In this document: one piece after another, positions 33,700-45,166 of the stretch | Numbering within the stretch: position 1 is the stretch's first letter | Layout: each line of letters starts with the position of its first letter | Assembly: GCA_946122785.1 (NCBI GenBank) | Contig: CAMGYJ010000006.1 | Span: 38,584,066 to 38,648,065 of the forward strand | Reading direction: 5' to 3' | Origin: Linum tenue | Taxonomy: Eukaryota > Streptophyta > Magnoliopsida > Malpighiales > Linaceae | Length of the DNA stretch: 64,000 bases | The notes under the pieces: model-generated | What the model saw: only the letters and a program-made list of their open reading frames with translations | The model's database searches: none | What the model was told of the DNA's origin: nothing | Translations under genes and position numbers: made by a program

Positions 33700-33811
33700 G
33701 GGAAGAAATTGGTTTTGAAGGCACACATATTGGTTGCACATAAGAGAAAGCATAGCCAACTGGGGAATCCATGGTAACCCTGAGACGAGGCCAATGTGGT
33801 ACCATGATGGT
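33700..33811 (+). pseudogene. PMD C-terminal exon, left half (relic MULE)
   Basis: The frame ends WYHDG at the ATGGT target site of the Athila composite. It continues open after the composite at 50906 with HMKWYWKLTLRWVSKQG and MDSL, followed by a GTAATT donor. A WY..ITRR.I...G-type ending is typical of PMD proteins. The relic exon was therefore split by the 17-kb insertion. Confidence 0.5.
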
Positions 33812-35176
33812 TGACTCACTCCTACTGTCACTCTAGAAAATGGCCAAGTGTAACCACTTCCTAAAACGTAGTATAGCGGGTTTGGGTTTTAATGTCAACC
33901 CGGGTCCTAGATTTGATGACTACTCGGTGAATTCTTGTTATCTAGCAGTGAAACTTTAGTGCAGATTCAAGCAAACAAAAACACAAAGCAAGTTAAACGG
34001 TTGTTTCAAGTCGAGAAAGGTCACCCGGATATGGTTCCCCCTAGACTGCAGTTAAGCCGGATTGCAATTTACCAAGTTCAATTTCTATGATAGTTATACT
34101 GCGGAAGGTTCCTAAACAGTCTGAAGTCTCGACTAAAGGTCTTCACACCCTCTCAATCTGAGTCTCTAGCGGGCGACTAACCTCCACCGGAGTAAACAGA
34201 TTGAGGCCCTAACGAACCAAACCTCCACTACCGAAGTAACTTCGGTACAGATTAGTGAATTGGCTCCTCGACTAAAGTCACCAATTCACTACCTTCAATT
34301 AAGGGTGCTCTATCAACCTAGGCAGATATTCTCATTCTAGGTTAAAGCAGAAACAACAAGAATTTGATCAGGATTCATGCCATTCAATCATTCAAACCTC
34401 AATCGAATATAATCAAATCATAGAATCAGTCCTTGGGTTCATACAATCAAACCTAACATACAAATCTAGGGTTCTCCATACCCAGATGAATGGGAGAACT
34501 ACTCCATGGAGAGAGAAGCAAAAGCAGATTCAGATGCGGAAACCATACTGCGAAGGATGGATTTCAGCTCCTGGTCGTTGATCGGCACTCCTCCAAGCTC
34601 AAGCCAAGCTCCAATGGTGATGAAGATCAAGCTAGGGCACTTGGGAACTCTTGTTTGTCGCTTTCTCTCTCTAGGAATCGCTCTGTCTCTCTAAATCTCG
34701 AATCCCCTTCTCTTTTGGTTGAAATCTGCCTAAAAGGGCATCACTGGGCAAAACACGGTCGAGGGCACGGCCGTGTTTTGCTCCAGCCCGCCCGTGCCCT
34801 TTGCCACGTGTTAAAAACACGGTCGCTACCCTGGGAAAACACGGGCGTGTTTTATGGTGAACACGACCGTGTTTTGGGTAAGTCCCGCCCGTGTTTTGAG
34901 CTGATGCAGGGGAAATATGGGTGAAGCCTCGACAGTAAAAGCACGGTCCAAGAACACGGCCGTGCTTTGATTTAGGCGCGCCCGTGCTTTGGCTCCAGCT
35001 CGAGCAAATGACTTCCGAATTCCCTGAAACTCGTGCTTAGCCTTTCCTTCGACGTCCGGGACCTGAAATGTGACAAAGTAGCACAACCCGGCGTAAAATA
35101 GGCCAAAAATACACGACTATGCTCCACAAACGGATAAGAACTAAGGGTGCAAACATGTGCAATTTCATCGTTATCA
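33812..35176 (-). repeat. Outer 3' LTR of the Athila composite
   Basis: In minus sense it begins TGATAACGATGAAATTG and ends GGAGTGAGTCA. It holds a cluster of CACGG..CCGTG palindromes (34755-35000). Confidence 0.9.
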
Positions 35177-35190
35177 AATTCCCCCACACT
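35177..35190 (-). promoter_or_regulatory. Polypurine tract of the full-length body
   Basis: Minus-strand GTGTGGGGGAATT directly precedes the LTR start, after ACAAGCAAACAGTTAA. Confidence 0.8.
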
Positions 35191-35196
35191 TAACTG

Positions 35197-36620
35197 TTTG
35201 CTTGTCCCCAAGCAAACCAAGTCAGACACCAGGTAAGCTCAAAACGTTTCAATCAAGCAAGCTTTAGGGCAAATCATATCGGCACAAAACACGTGGATCA
35301 TACTGGCTTTCGATCATTAACATATGGAAACTCCAACGACAACCTAGACAACCACCACAGATGACATTCGAATGCAGTAAAGTCGAGCAAAGGAAGAGTT
35401 CCCTTCTGTTCACCAACCAACATAGACTTAACTCAACCACTTAATCAAAACAGTCACTTCATGCACAAAGCTCAAGATATCAGAATTAAGACCGAGCAAT
35501 CTAGGTCCTCACCGGGATAAAGAGTATAGAGAATATGAGAAAATGAATCGCTCACTCTCGACCAGTGGGGTCAGGACAATTTGATGCGAAAAATGCGCAT
35601 GCTTATTCTCTCAATCCCTAACGTCTCTTCACCATGAATGCAGCCTCTAAATGCTAGAGTTCACATATGGGGTGTCACCACTAACTAATCCGGAGGACTT
35701 AGACACAGGTTCAGATGACTGGCTAGGATCTTGGACATGGGGAAAAGGCCTTTTAGGTGGTGGAAGTAATAGCACAAGGTTCCACATTTCCAAACCCAAC
35801 AAAATCACAGTCAGGCAAACCAGTAACTTTCTTTCTGCTATTCTGCATTACTCAAATTCTTTAGGGCACGAGAGCGAAGGAGGTTACATAAATGTTAGCA
35901 TTTCCAAGCCTAACTGCTAAGAAACACTACTTAATGGGCACTATTCAGATTTTTGGTGGTGGCTCTCTTTTGCTTTTATTTTTTTCTTTGATTTTCTTTA
36001 TTTTTTTTCATTCCTTACGAGAACCACCACCTCTGCACATTTTTCAAACAAATGCCCAACTTTTAAGCACTACCTCCAACCCTCACATTACATTTAGCAG
36101 AAACAGCAGAAAACATGTAAAAACCACTCTGTGGAACCTTCTAAAAGATGCAAAAGGGTGATTTTTCAATGTAGACCGAAAGAAAGGATAACACAAGGCT
36201 CAAAGGGGCTGACTAGGGGATATGACACATCAGGACAGTCAATTTGGTCGTGGGCTAATCCTATGCCTCCATCATCTTAGCTAGTGACAACGTGAATGCT
36301 ACACATCATGGAAGAGGGATCTATCGCACAAGAAAGAAACGAGCAGGCTCAAATCTCACATGGCTACCTATATGCTCTATCTCTCATTCTGATTCCCTGA
36401 ACTAGATGCATAAATGACTGTCAAAAGCAAGTGATCAAATCCAAGTGACAGTTGGTAAGCAAACAGTTGAAAACTGAACCCCTACACAACTCTACTACAC
36501 ATCTCAGTCATCATAATAGGCTGTCTTAGTCACACTCAAGTTGTCATGCATCAAGTCAAAAGCCATTCAATTCACTAATCACATCCACAGTGCCAATACG
36601 ATCAAACATCAAGCAAACAG
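35197..36620 (-). other. Non-coding 3' spacer of the full-length body
   Basis: No coding frame in either strand. It holds a T-rich tract (35960-36010) and ordinary single-copy-like text, and corresponds to the spacer between ATHILA ORF and LTR in related elements. Confidence 0.5.
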
Positions 36621-36622
36621 CA

Positions 36623-36676
36623 GTGCTTGGAGCCCTCAAATCTCGAGATTTGGACAGTGGACTAGGCTCCAAGCAC
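36623..36676 (-). ncRNA. Covarying hairpin, copy 1
   Basis: A perfect 12-bp outer stem GTGCTTGGAGCC/GGCTCCAAGCAC encloses an inner 6-bp stem CAAATC/GATTTG with a TCGA loop. Between them lies the 12-nt strand GACAGTGGACTA (given on plus; TAGTCCACTGTC in the element's sense) opposite CT. It lies about 330 bases beyond the ATHILA ORF stop. Type assigned as structured RNA by inference; no known class fits. Confidence 0.6.
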
Positions 36677-37002
36677 CCATACATACGTTCCAATTAATAC
36701 AAAGAACCCCTCCACACTTAAATGCGACAATGTCCTCAATGGAGCAGATGGAAGGGGAACGATGTTGCCGTGAAATGAGATCAGGAACGGAGATTGGGAG
36801 GCAGACCAGTCAATAGCAGGGGACTGGAAGGGGAACCAGTCCGAGGCACAGAGCTAAAGTCAACACAAGACACACACTGGGTGAAAGAGCCGGAGTTCCA
36901 AGTCTACAATCCAAAATAAAAGAAAACAAAACCAAACGAAACAACAAGAACATGGAGTCTCAGTCTGGAAAACAAATGAGGCACAGAGCTAGCCACTCGC
37001 CA

Positions 37003-38256
37003 CTAGAATGCATCGCCACCATCGCCGGAAGGTGGAGGGTACTCGTCCTCATAGCTCGGGGACTGCACAAAGGGGTAGTGAACTGCGTTCGGGTCCAGAC
37101 CCAGGTAGGACATAATGTAGTGCTGGCCGGACATCAGACGAAGGCCGCGGTCCCGCTCACGATCGAGGCGGGTGTGAAGGCGCTCCTGGCCGGCCAGAAT
37201 GCGCTCGTTCTGCTGAGCGATGGCCGCCAACTGATCAGAGATGGGCACCACGTGAGGAGGAGACCCCGGAGCAGGAGATCTGGGTGCAGCGGAGGGGCTC
37301 GCGGGAGCCTGGGTACTAGGAACAGTACGGCGGGGAACCCGGCGTCCCCCAGCTGCGCTGGACTCCGGCTGATCTCCCTCTGCAGGCGCAGGTGGGCGGG
37401 GGAAGCCCAAAATCCAGTGCAGATGCCCCTGGCGAGCCACCAAATGCTGGGCGCGGATGGTGGCCTCACCGAGCGGGGTTGGTCCTCGGACCTGGGTCAT
37501 CCCGGTGATGTTGACCCCGTAGTAGCAGGCCAAGGCGGTGATCACCGGGCCACAAAAAAGGTCGCGATCCTGGCTGGCGGAGGCTTTGCCGAACGTCCGA
37601 GCAAGCACAGAGCCCAGCTGGATGGTGTCCTCAGAGCAACCAATCGCATGCATGAAGAACAGTGTCCTGAGTGTGACCCGGTTGGCCGAGCCCTTGCCGG
37701 GAGTGTAGGAACAGGCGAGAAGATGGTTGAGGATGCGCCACTCCGGCCGGAGGAGAGATGCCCGCGTCTGGCTGGCAACGTATTGCTCGTCCACGTGGTT
37801 GGGCTGGCAGATCCGCTGGAAATAAGCCTGGCACGGAAACTCGGTGGGATCAGTGATGTCCAAGTGCAGGCGCCCGTTGCTGGCGTGGGGGGAGTTGAGC
37901 CCAAGTGCAGAGGCCAACTCCTAGTAGCTGACGGAGTGCTCCACCCCGCCGAGGGTGAACTGAACCGCATCAGCATGGTCGGCGGACCCCTTCGAGGTGT
38001 GGCGGAAAGAAGCGTAGAACTCCCAGACGAGCTCCTGGTAGGTCGGCTCAGCGAGGCAGAGAAGGCGCCGCCAACCATAGGAGCGAACAACGCCCTCCAT
38101 CTGCGGCCTGCCATGAAGCGCCTCGAACACCTCAAAATCGAGGTGTAGGTGCTCGGAGATGGTGCGGTTACGGATGGTCCCCAACAGATGGCGCTGGGTG
38201 ATGCTCAACTGGTCGAGGTAGTCTTCCATGATCCTGCAAAGCACAAGGATTGACAA
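37003..38256 (-). pseudogene. ATHILA ORF-1-type protein, one premature stop
   Basis: A frame of about 417 codons after pol starts at 38256 or, more likely, at the MEDYLDQLS start at 38229. Motifs are EPTYQELVWEFYASF, VQFTLGGVEHSVSY, EWRILNHLLACSYTPGKG and LGSVLARTFGKAS, then CGPVITALACYYGVN and a Pro/Ser/Ala-rich linker with an Arg-rich coiled stretch (RLDRERDRGLR). A TAG at 37921-37923 breaks the frame; it is one C-to-T step from CAG. A possible splice acceptor (GTGCTTTGCAG) ends at 38234, consistent with a spliced subgenomic message as proposed for Athila env-position ORFs. Two hairpins lie 60-210 bases upstream of it. Confidence 0.75.
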
Positions 38257-38296
38257 GTGGAAAACAAGCGAATAGGGTCAATGTTAGTCAAAACCA

Positions 38297-38348
38297 CACC
38301 GGGAGCCCTCATATCGGAAGATATGGACAGTGGACTAGACTCCCGGTG
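38297..38348 (-). ncRNA. Covarying hairpin, copy 2
   Basis: The outer stem is CACCGGGAG/CTCCCGGTG (9 bp) with one further pair past a mismatch. The inner stem is CATATC/GATATG, a double compensatory change from CAAATC/GATTTG, with loop GGAA. The GACAGTGGACTA strand is unchanged. Confidence 0.6.
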
Positions 38349-38389
38349 AAACAAGCATACCTATCACACGAGAATCACACAACCAAACT

Positions 38390-38441
38390 CACCGGGGACC
38401 CTCAAATCGAGCGATTTGGACAGTGGACTAGGCCCCCGGTG
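38390..38441 (-). ncRNA. Covarying hairpin, copy 3
   Basis: The outer stem is CACCGGGGACC/GGCCCCCGGTG (10 of 11 pairs); position 8 is G-C where copy 2 has A-T. The inner stem is CAAATC/GATTTG with loop GAGC. The GACAGTGGACTA strand is unchanged. Confidence 0.6.
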
Positions 38442-39027
38442 AAACAAACACCAAATCCAAACCAAAAAACACCAATCGAACCACCACACACAAAACCACA
38501 CAAGCTCGCATACAATGCCAACATGCAAATGGTAGGCCGAATAACTGAAATTTCGAGACAATAATATAGCATGCAAATAGCGCCATCGGCCTACCAAATC
38601 GTTCCCGAATCATGCCACAATCACAAGTTCTTCACCTAACTCTAGGTATCGATTCTCCAGAAATAAAATCAAAGTCAAGGAAAACACACCTGGAGACCCA
38701 AGTAGATACCGCAAGAGAGGTGAAGAAAGGGAAATAAAACACCCCAAGTCGCCGGAAAACACACCGGAGACTCGCCGGAGAACTCGCCGCCGGCGACCCA
38801 ACCTCGGTCAAACAAGCCCAAACCTTTGGGGATTGTGCTCCTCGACGCCAGGAGCGTGGGGGTGGTCGCGGTTTGTGATTTGGAGGCCGGGAGAGGGAGT
38901 TATGGCCGGAAAATCGAAGGAGAAGAGGAAGAGTCCGATTTTCCGGCGAGGGGGGCGGCTGGGGGTTTGAAAAAAATGAATCTGGTGGGGAAGGGGGTGA
39001 AAATCGACTTTTATAGGGGGGAAGTAT

Positions 39028-39180
39028 AACACGGGCGGGCCAGAACACGGCCGTGTTCTGAATGTGCCGCGCCCGTGTTTTTACTTCCGAGGGCGTGCCT
39101 CTCGGCTTTTAAAACACGGGCGGGCTGGGGGCAAAACACGGCCGTGTTTTGGACCCCTGCTGCCCGTGTTTTTACTACCG
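39028..39180. repeat. Cluster of CACGG..CCGTG palindromes between pol and the ATHILA ORF
   Basis: Repeated AACACGGCCGTGTT, ACACGGGCGG and CGCCCGTGTTTTTAC units match the cluster inside the LTRs (34755-35000, 46090-46145, 50475-50720). Copies outside the LTR suggest a mobile or selected cis element, or LTR-derived sequence. Confidence 0.6.
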
Positions 39181-39449
39181 AGCCCAAACTGCCTTTTTTC
39201 AAAATTCCAATTTCAAACCACCAAGACTCATTCGTTCCCCGGCTCTAAAATTTACCCAATCACACATTAAAAAGAAACGCCCGAGGCACGAAATACTTTC
39301 CAGATAGACTCCAGACAGACTCAAAGACTCAAAAACCGAAAAAAATGAAATGAATAAATAAAAACAAAGGACAGAAATGCAAACCGTGGTGGGGTTGCCT
39401 CCCCACAAGCGCTTCTTTACCGTCTTTTAGCTGGATGCCCATGGCGGAA
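39181..39449 (-). other. Spacer just after pol
   Basis: No coding frame. It contains the AAGCGCTTGTGGGGAGGCAA-type sequence (minus strand, about 39392-39412) that follows pol in many plant gypsy elements. A matching stretch lies near 47840-47860 in the short body. Confidence 0.5.
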
Positions 39450-42400
39450 CTAAGGGTCCGCGAGTTCCACTACCAACTCCGCACGTTCGACCTCGTCTCC
39501 TAGGTAGAGCTTCAGATGATGGCCATTCACTTTAAATGGTTCAGTTTGCGGGTTGGCAATCTCGATCGTGCCATATGGGAACACCTGTGTGACCATGTAC
39601 GGTCCAGACCACCGGGAACGGAGTTTTCCAGGAAAGAGCTTCAGGCGAGAGTTATAAAGGAGAACTCGATCACCAACCTGGAACTCTTTCGGACCCCGCA
39701 ACCGTGCATCGTGCAGGCGCTTAGTGCGCTCCTTGTACAACTTTGTGTTCTCATAGGCGTGATAACGCCACTCTTCCAGCTCCAACATCTGCATTTTGCG
39801 CTCAATACCTGCAACACTAACATCCAAGTTTAGCAGCTTAAGGGCCCAGAAGGCCTTGTGCTCTAGCTCCACGGGCAAATGGCACGCCTTTCCATAGACA
39901 AGCCGGTACGGTGAAGTACCAATGGGTGTCTTGTAGGCAGTGCGGTATGCCCATAGAGCATCATCGAGCTTGGTGGACCAATCCTTGCGGGATAGATTCA
40001 CCGTCTTCTCCAGGATACGCTTGAGTTCCCGGTTCGTTAGCTCGGCCTGGCCACTAGTCTGAGGGTGATAGGCCACGGACACCTTGTGAGTCACACCATA
40101 GCGAGATAGCAACTTATCAAATTGGCCCTGGAAATGGGTGCCTCGATCGCTTATGATGGCTCTAGGTGTCCCAAACCGGGAGAATAGCTGCTTCAGAAAA
40201 CCACAAACACGTCTAGCATTATTGGTGGGCAAAGCTTGCGCCTCAGCCCACCTAGAGACGTAGTCAACAGCAACCAGGATATAAGTATTGCCAAAAGATG
40301 GAGGGAAGGGGCCCATGAAGTCGATACCCCAGACATCAAAGATTTCACAGGTTATAAACACATTCTGGGGCATCTCATCACGGGCAGAGATGTTACCTGA
40401 CCTCTGGCATCGGTGGCACCGGCGTGCGAAGGCGTCTGCGTCCTTGAAGAGCGTAGGCCAGTAGAAGCCCGATTGGAGCACCTTCCTTGCCGTGCGGTTT
40501 CCTCCGTGGTGACCCCCAGCAGGTCCTTCATGACAGTGAGATAGAATGACCTCCATCTCACTCTCCATAACACAACGATGGATGATCCCGTCGGCTCTGA
40601 TCCTGAAGAGATGAGGGTCATCCCAGAAGTAGTGCTTCAGGTTGGAGAAGAACTTCCTCTTGGTGTGAGTTGTCATCCCCTTGGGCAGCTGCTGGCCCAC
40701 CAAATAGTTCGCAAAATCGGAATACCAGGGGGTGACACTCTCCACCAAGCACATCATCATCAGTCTCTCATCTGGGAAGGAGTCGTTGATCTCCTCCACG
40801 AGGTTGTCCGCAGGAGGTGCGTCCAACCGGGAGAGGTGATCAGCTGCAACATTCTCCGCTCCCTTCTTGTCCCGAATCTCAGTATCAAACTCCTGCAGTA
40901 ATAAGATCCATCGTATGAGCCTAGGCTTGGCATCGGCCTTGCTCATCAGGTATCGAATCGCGGAGTGATCTGTGTACACGGTCACATGGGACAAGACCAG
41001 ATAAGGACGAAATTTGTCGAAGGCAAACACCACTGCGAGCAGCTCCTTCTCCGTAGTGGTGTAGTTCTCCTGGGCATCATTGAGGGTCTTCGAGGCGTAG
41101 TAGATAGGCCGGAAGTGTTGATCTCGCCTCTGCCCCAAGACAGCTCCAACAGCAAAGTCACTGCGTCGCACATCAGCTTAAATGGTAGGGACCAGTCAGG
41201 AACAACCATGATAGGAGCTTGGGTGAGCTTCTCCTTCAAGGTTGTGAACGCCGCTATGCATGCATCAGTGAACTGGAAGGGGGCATCCTTCTCTAGAAGC
41301 TTAGTCAGGGGCAGGGCGATTTTCGAGAAATCCTTGATGAACCGTCGGTAGAACCCTGCATGGCCTAGAAAGCTCCAGATCCCTTTAACAGATATGGGAG
41401 TAGGCAACTTGCTGATAGTCTCAATCTTTGCTCTGTCCACTTCAATCCCCACCTTGGAGATCTTATGCCCAAGAACTATGCCTTCACGAACCATGAAGTG
41501 ACACTTCTCCCAACTCAGTGCCAGGTTCGTTTCTTCACACCATTTAAGAACAAGTTCTAGGTTATGGAGACATTGAGAGAATGAGTCTCCATAAACCGAG
41601 GAATTGTCCATAAAAACCTCCATAATCTCGCCGACCAGACGGTCAAAGATGGCGAGCATGCATCACTGAAAAGTGGTCGGGGCATTGCATAGCCCGAATG
41701 GAATCCTCCGGTAGGCAAATGTGCCGAAGGGGCAGGTGAAAGTGGTATTCGCCTGGTCCTCCGGTGCAATAGGGATCTGAAAGTACCCGGACATCCCATC
41801 CAGGAAACAGTAGAACTCGTGCCCCGCTAGTCTCTCCAGCATCTGGTCAATGAACGGCAGCGGGAAGTGGTCCTTCCGAGTGGCGTCGTTGAGACGCCGG
41901 TAATCAATGCAGACACGGTACCCAGTCACCGTGCGCATCGGGATGAGCTCATTCTTCTCGTTAGGTACCACAGTCATCCCACCCTTTTGGGTACCACCTG
42001 GATGGGACTGACCCACTCGCTGTCGAAAATGGCGAAGATGATCCCCGCGTCCAGCAGCTTCACGATCTCTGCCCGAACCACAGCCTCCAGGTTCGGTGTC
42101 AGTCTCCTCTGCGGCTGTCTCACAGGCCTCATCTCATCCTCCATCAGTATCCGGTGGGAGCAGAAGGAGGGGCTGATCCCCCGGATATCTGTGATCTTCC
42201 ACGCTAGAGCACGCTCGTACTGCTTCAGCAAGGCCACCAGTCTGTCCTTCTGTTCGGGTGTGAGAGACGAGCTAATGATGACTCGAAGCTTATTCCCCTC
42301 TCAGAGAAATGCCTACTCCAAGTGAGGAGGAAGGGGCTTAAGCTCCAGCTCTGGTGGTTCTTCCAAGGAGGTAGCGATGCGGGCGGAGGATGAGATCGGT

Positions 42401-43527
42401 TTGAACAGCCTGTCGCCCTCCAAGAACGGGCCACTCTCCAGCGCAGCCAACTGCTCCGCCTGCTGCGGCTCCTGCGATGCCTGCTCACCTAGCAAAATAC
42501 AACGCTCAAGAGCATCGTCAGTACCCGCACTCGTGATGGCGAGTGCGGTCTCAAAATCAGCAATCATATCACAGTAATCCATGTCATCATGCAAATGAGA
42601 ATGCTTCCCATTTTCAGACACAGAAAAAGTAGCCTGTTCATCACCAGCACGCACGATTAATTTACCACTATGCACATCAATAAGCGCCTTGGCGGTGGCG
42701 AGAAACGGCCTACCCAAAATCAAAGGTACATCCACATCCTCATTTATATCCAGAATAACAAAATCAACAGGATAAGTGAATGCACCTACATTAACAAGAA
42801 GATCCTCAATGATACCCCTAGGATGCACGATAGAACGATCAGCTAACTGAATGCTCATCCTAGTGGCTCTAGGTTCACCTAGGTCTAGCTTCTTAAACAA
42901 TTTATAGGGCATGACATTTATGCTAGCGCCTAGGTCCGCCAAGGACTTTCCTACATGCATGCTGCCAATAATAAGAGGGATAGTGAAACTCCCTGGGTCT
43001 TTGCGCTTCTCGGGCAGCTTGTTCTGCAGGATAGCAGAACACTCCTTGCTCAGCATCACTGTCGAGAGATCCCCAAGTTTCTTCTTGTTGGTGAGGAGGT
43101 CTTTCATGAACTTGGCATACTTGGGCATCTTCGACAATGCCTCCACGAACGGCATGCTGATGTTGACCTGCTTCAACATTGCCATGAACTTGGCAAACTC
43201 AGTCTCCAGCACGTCTTTATGTAAGCGGGTGGGGAAAGGAAGCTGGGGTACATGCTCCTTAACCACTGGCTGTGGAGTGGGAGCAGGTGCTTCTTTATCT
43301 TCCCCCACCTTTGCATTACCAGCTGGAAGTGTTGAAGCAGGAAGTGGCTCGTCTCGCCTGGGCTGGGCAGGAATAGCAGATATGGTCTTGCCACTCCTGG
43401 TAGTGATGGCATCCAGCTGCTGGAGAGGGTCACGAGGGTTCGCAACAGTGGTGGCAGGCAGAGTCCCTGGTGCCCTGGTAGTGTTTTGGCGAGCCATGCT
43501 TCCCATCTGGTTCTGCAAATCTTGCAA
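39450..43527 (-). pseudogene. Athila pol: protease, reverse transcriptase, RNase H, integrase (broken)
   Basis: In order: protease with LADLGASINVMPY (about 42960-42900), reverse transcriptase (YRVCIDYRRLND, FLDGMSGYFQI, FGLCNAP), RNase H ([12 protein letters not shown]) and integrase with an HHCC finger and DDE core ([28 protein letters not shown]). The RNase H-integrase part (41171-39450) is open for 573 codons. Upstream the frame is broken by stops at 42313 (TAG), about 42300 (TGA) and 41663 (TGA), and by frameshifts near 41993 and 41175. The reverse transcriptase active site reads FMDN instead of the usual FMDD, so a catalytic Asp is lost. Pol is in the same frame as gag after a single TAG. 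The element cannot make active enzyme now. Confidence 0.9.
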
Positions 43528-43545
43528 AATGGTACCTTGGTTTCT

Positions 43546-45018
43546 CTAACCTGCCTCCAGTGAGGCTACGCTCTGGTCCAGCCTCGTGACAGCTGCCTGG
43601 GTGGAAGTCATTAATGTCGCTAGGATGTTCTTCAGCTCCGTCATCTGGGTATCTGGAGCCGGAGCTGCTGCTGGCGGGGCGAACTGACGCTGGGGCTGCT
43701 GGTATGGTTGCCCCTGCCTGGGCTGGTAGGGCTGCTGCTGTGGGGCTGGCCCCTGTCGAGGCTGGTAAGGCTGCCTCTGCTGAAAACCACCTGCTGGTGC
43801 TGGGAAACCAGGTGGCTTAGTGGTGTTGCTATTCCAAGCGAAGTTGGGATGCTGGCGCCACCCCTCATTGTATGTATTGCTGTAGGGGTCAAAGTGCCGA
43901 GCATTGGCGGTGAAGTCTACCTGCTCTTGGGGAGTAGTAGACTCCCTCATAGCCTGGCAATCTTCCACTAGGTGATTTGAGCTCTCACACCATTGACATT
44001 GAGCTACTGGAGGTGTAGCCACACCTCTGCCCGGAATGAGACTGTTGGGCTGCTTCAATGTCTGCACCAGCTCGGTTACCTGCTGCTCAAGCCCGGATCT
44101 AGCCTCCATGGCGTGCACACCACGGTCCCGGGAATTTCTGCCTCTGCTGCTCTGCCCCCAGGAATGATCTCTGGCAGCCAAGGTATTGATCATCTGGTTC
44201 AGTTCGGGTGGAGTCTTAGTAAGAATATCCCCTCCTGGGCATAGAGACTCAATCACCCTCTGGCTGTCCGGAGAGAGAGCACTGTAGAAGTTCCCCACTG
44301 TGAATGCATCGCTGAAGCCATGATGGGGACACTGCCAGAAATACCCCATGTACCGCTCCCAGGCATCACGAAGTGACTCGTCCGGCTCTTGGCGGAAGTG
44401 AGTGATCTCCCGCTGGATCTTTGTAGTCTTCGATGCCGGATAGTACCTGTGCACAAACTTATCAGCCAGATCGTCCCAAGAGGTGATGGACAGTGGGGGC
44501 TGGGTCTCCAACCACCTCTTAGCATTCCCCGCCAGAGAATGGGGGAAGAGGTGAAGGCGGATTGCGTCATCCGGAACACCGTTTAGCTTGAACCCGTTCG
44601 TCAGCTGCAGAAAACGGGAGAGATGCACCCTTGCCTCCTCATCCTTCAAGCTATGGAACTGGATAGATGATGTAATGAGTTGAATCCAGCATGGCTTGAT
44701 CTCGAAGTTGTTCGCTGGAATGGGCGGATAGAGGATGACCGGGCGGATGTCAGCAATCCGTGGAGTGTAGTAGTACTCCAAGGTGGGACCCGGCGGTGGT
44801 GGTGGGTGCTGATTTACCGGGTGAGCCTGTCGAGCATTCCCCGGTTGGGGGTTGTCTTCGCCTTTCATCTCGTACTCTTCCTCAGAACCGCTGCTCAAGT
44901 GGCCGTCTATGCGCTCTTCCGTAACCAGTCTAGCTCGTTGTTGTCTCCTAAGTTGGCGGCAAGTGCGTTCAAGCTCTGGATCCAACGGCAGTAAACCTCC
45001 TGACTGGCTACGGGTCAT
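43546..45018 (-). CDS. Athila Gag, open for 490 codons
   Basis: It starts MTRSQSGGLLPLDPELERTC and has the retrotransposon Gag core (FKLNGVPDDAIRLHLFPHSL, AKRWLETQPP, WDDLADKFVHRYYPASK), then FRQEPDESLRDAWERYMGYF. A CCHC zinc knuckle lies near residue 340 (CQWC..H..C spacing CX2CX4HX4C), followed by a Gln/Pro-rich tail. It stops with TAG at 43548-43546, after which the same frame runs on into pol, so gag-pol was probably one polyprotein and the TAG may be a C-to-T change of CAG. Gag packages element RNA into cytoplasmic particles. Confidence 0.9.
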   Translation of the reverse strand: MTRSQSGGLLPLDPELERTCRQLRRQQRARLVTEERIDGHLSSGSEEEYEMKGEDNPQPGNARQAHPVNQHPPPPPGPTLEYYYTPRIADIRPVILYPPIPANNFEIKPCWIQLITSSIQFHSLKDEEARVHLSRFLQLTNGFKLNGVPDDAIRLHLFPHSLAGNAKRWLETQPPLSITSWDDLADKFVHRYYPASKTTKIQREITHFRQEPDESLRDAWERYMGYFWQCPHHGFSDAFTVGNFYSALSPDSQRVIESLCPGGDILTKTPPELNQMINTLAARDHSWGQSSRGRNSRDRGVHAMEARSGLEQQVTELVQTLKQPNSLIPGRGVATPPVAQCQWCESSNHLVEDCQAMRESTTPQEQVDFTANARHFDPYSNTYNEGWRQHPNFAWNSNTTKPPGFPAPAGGFQQRQPYQPRQGPAPQQQPYQPRQGQPYQQPQRQFAPPAAAPAPDTQMTELKNILATLMTSTQAAVTRLDQSVASLEAG

Positions 45019-45142
45019 GCACTATCTGCACACACTCAAGTAATGAAAACCCGTGAAGGCACAAGTGGGAAAGAACAAAAAACCAATGCGAAAATGAAAA
45101 TGCCAAAGTAACAGAAATCACTTTTCTTCAACAACCTAGCCG

Positions 45143-45160
45143 TCCCCGGCAACGGCGCCA
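45143..45160 (-). promoter_or_regulatory. Primer-binding site of the full-length body
   Basis: On the minus strand TGGCGCCGTTGCCGGGGA lies 6 bases after the middle LTR. This is the PBS usually reported for Athila elements (tRNA-Asp). Confidence 0.85.
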
Positions 45161-45166
45161 AAAACT

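Noticed and set aside
36952..38148. 398-codon plus-strand open frame
   Set aside because: It is antisense to the ATHILA ORF, whose motifs match another remnant in the window. The plus frame has no recognisable domain.
36623..38441. Hammerhead ribozyme (retrozyme) in the Athila hairpins
   Set aside because: The CUGANGA and GAAA core strands are absent on both strands.
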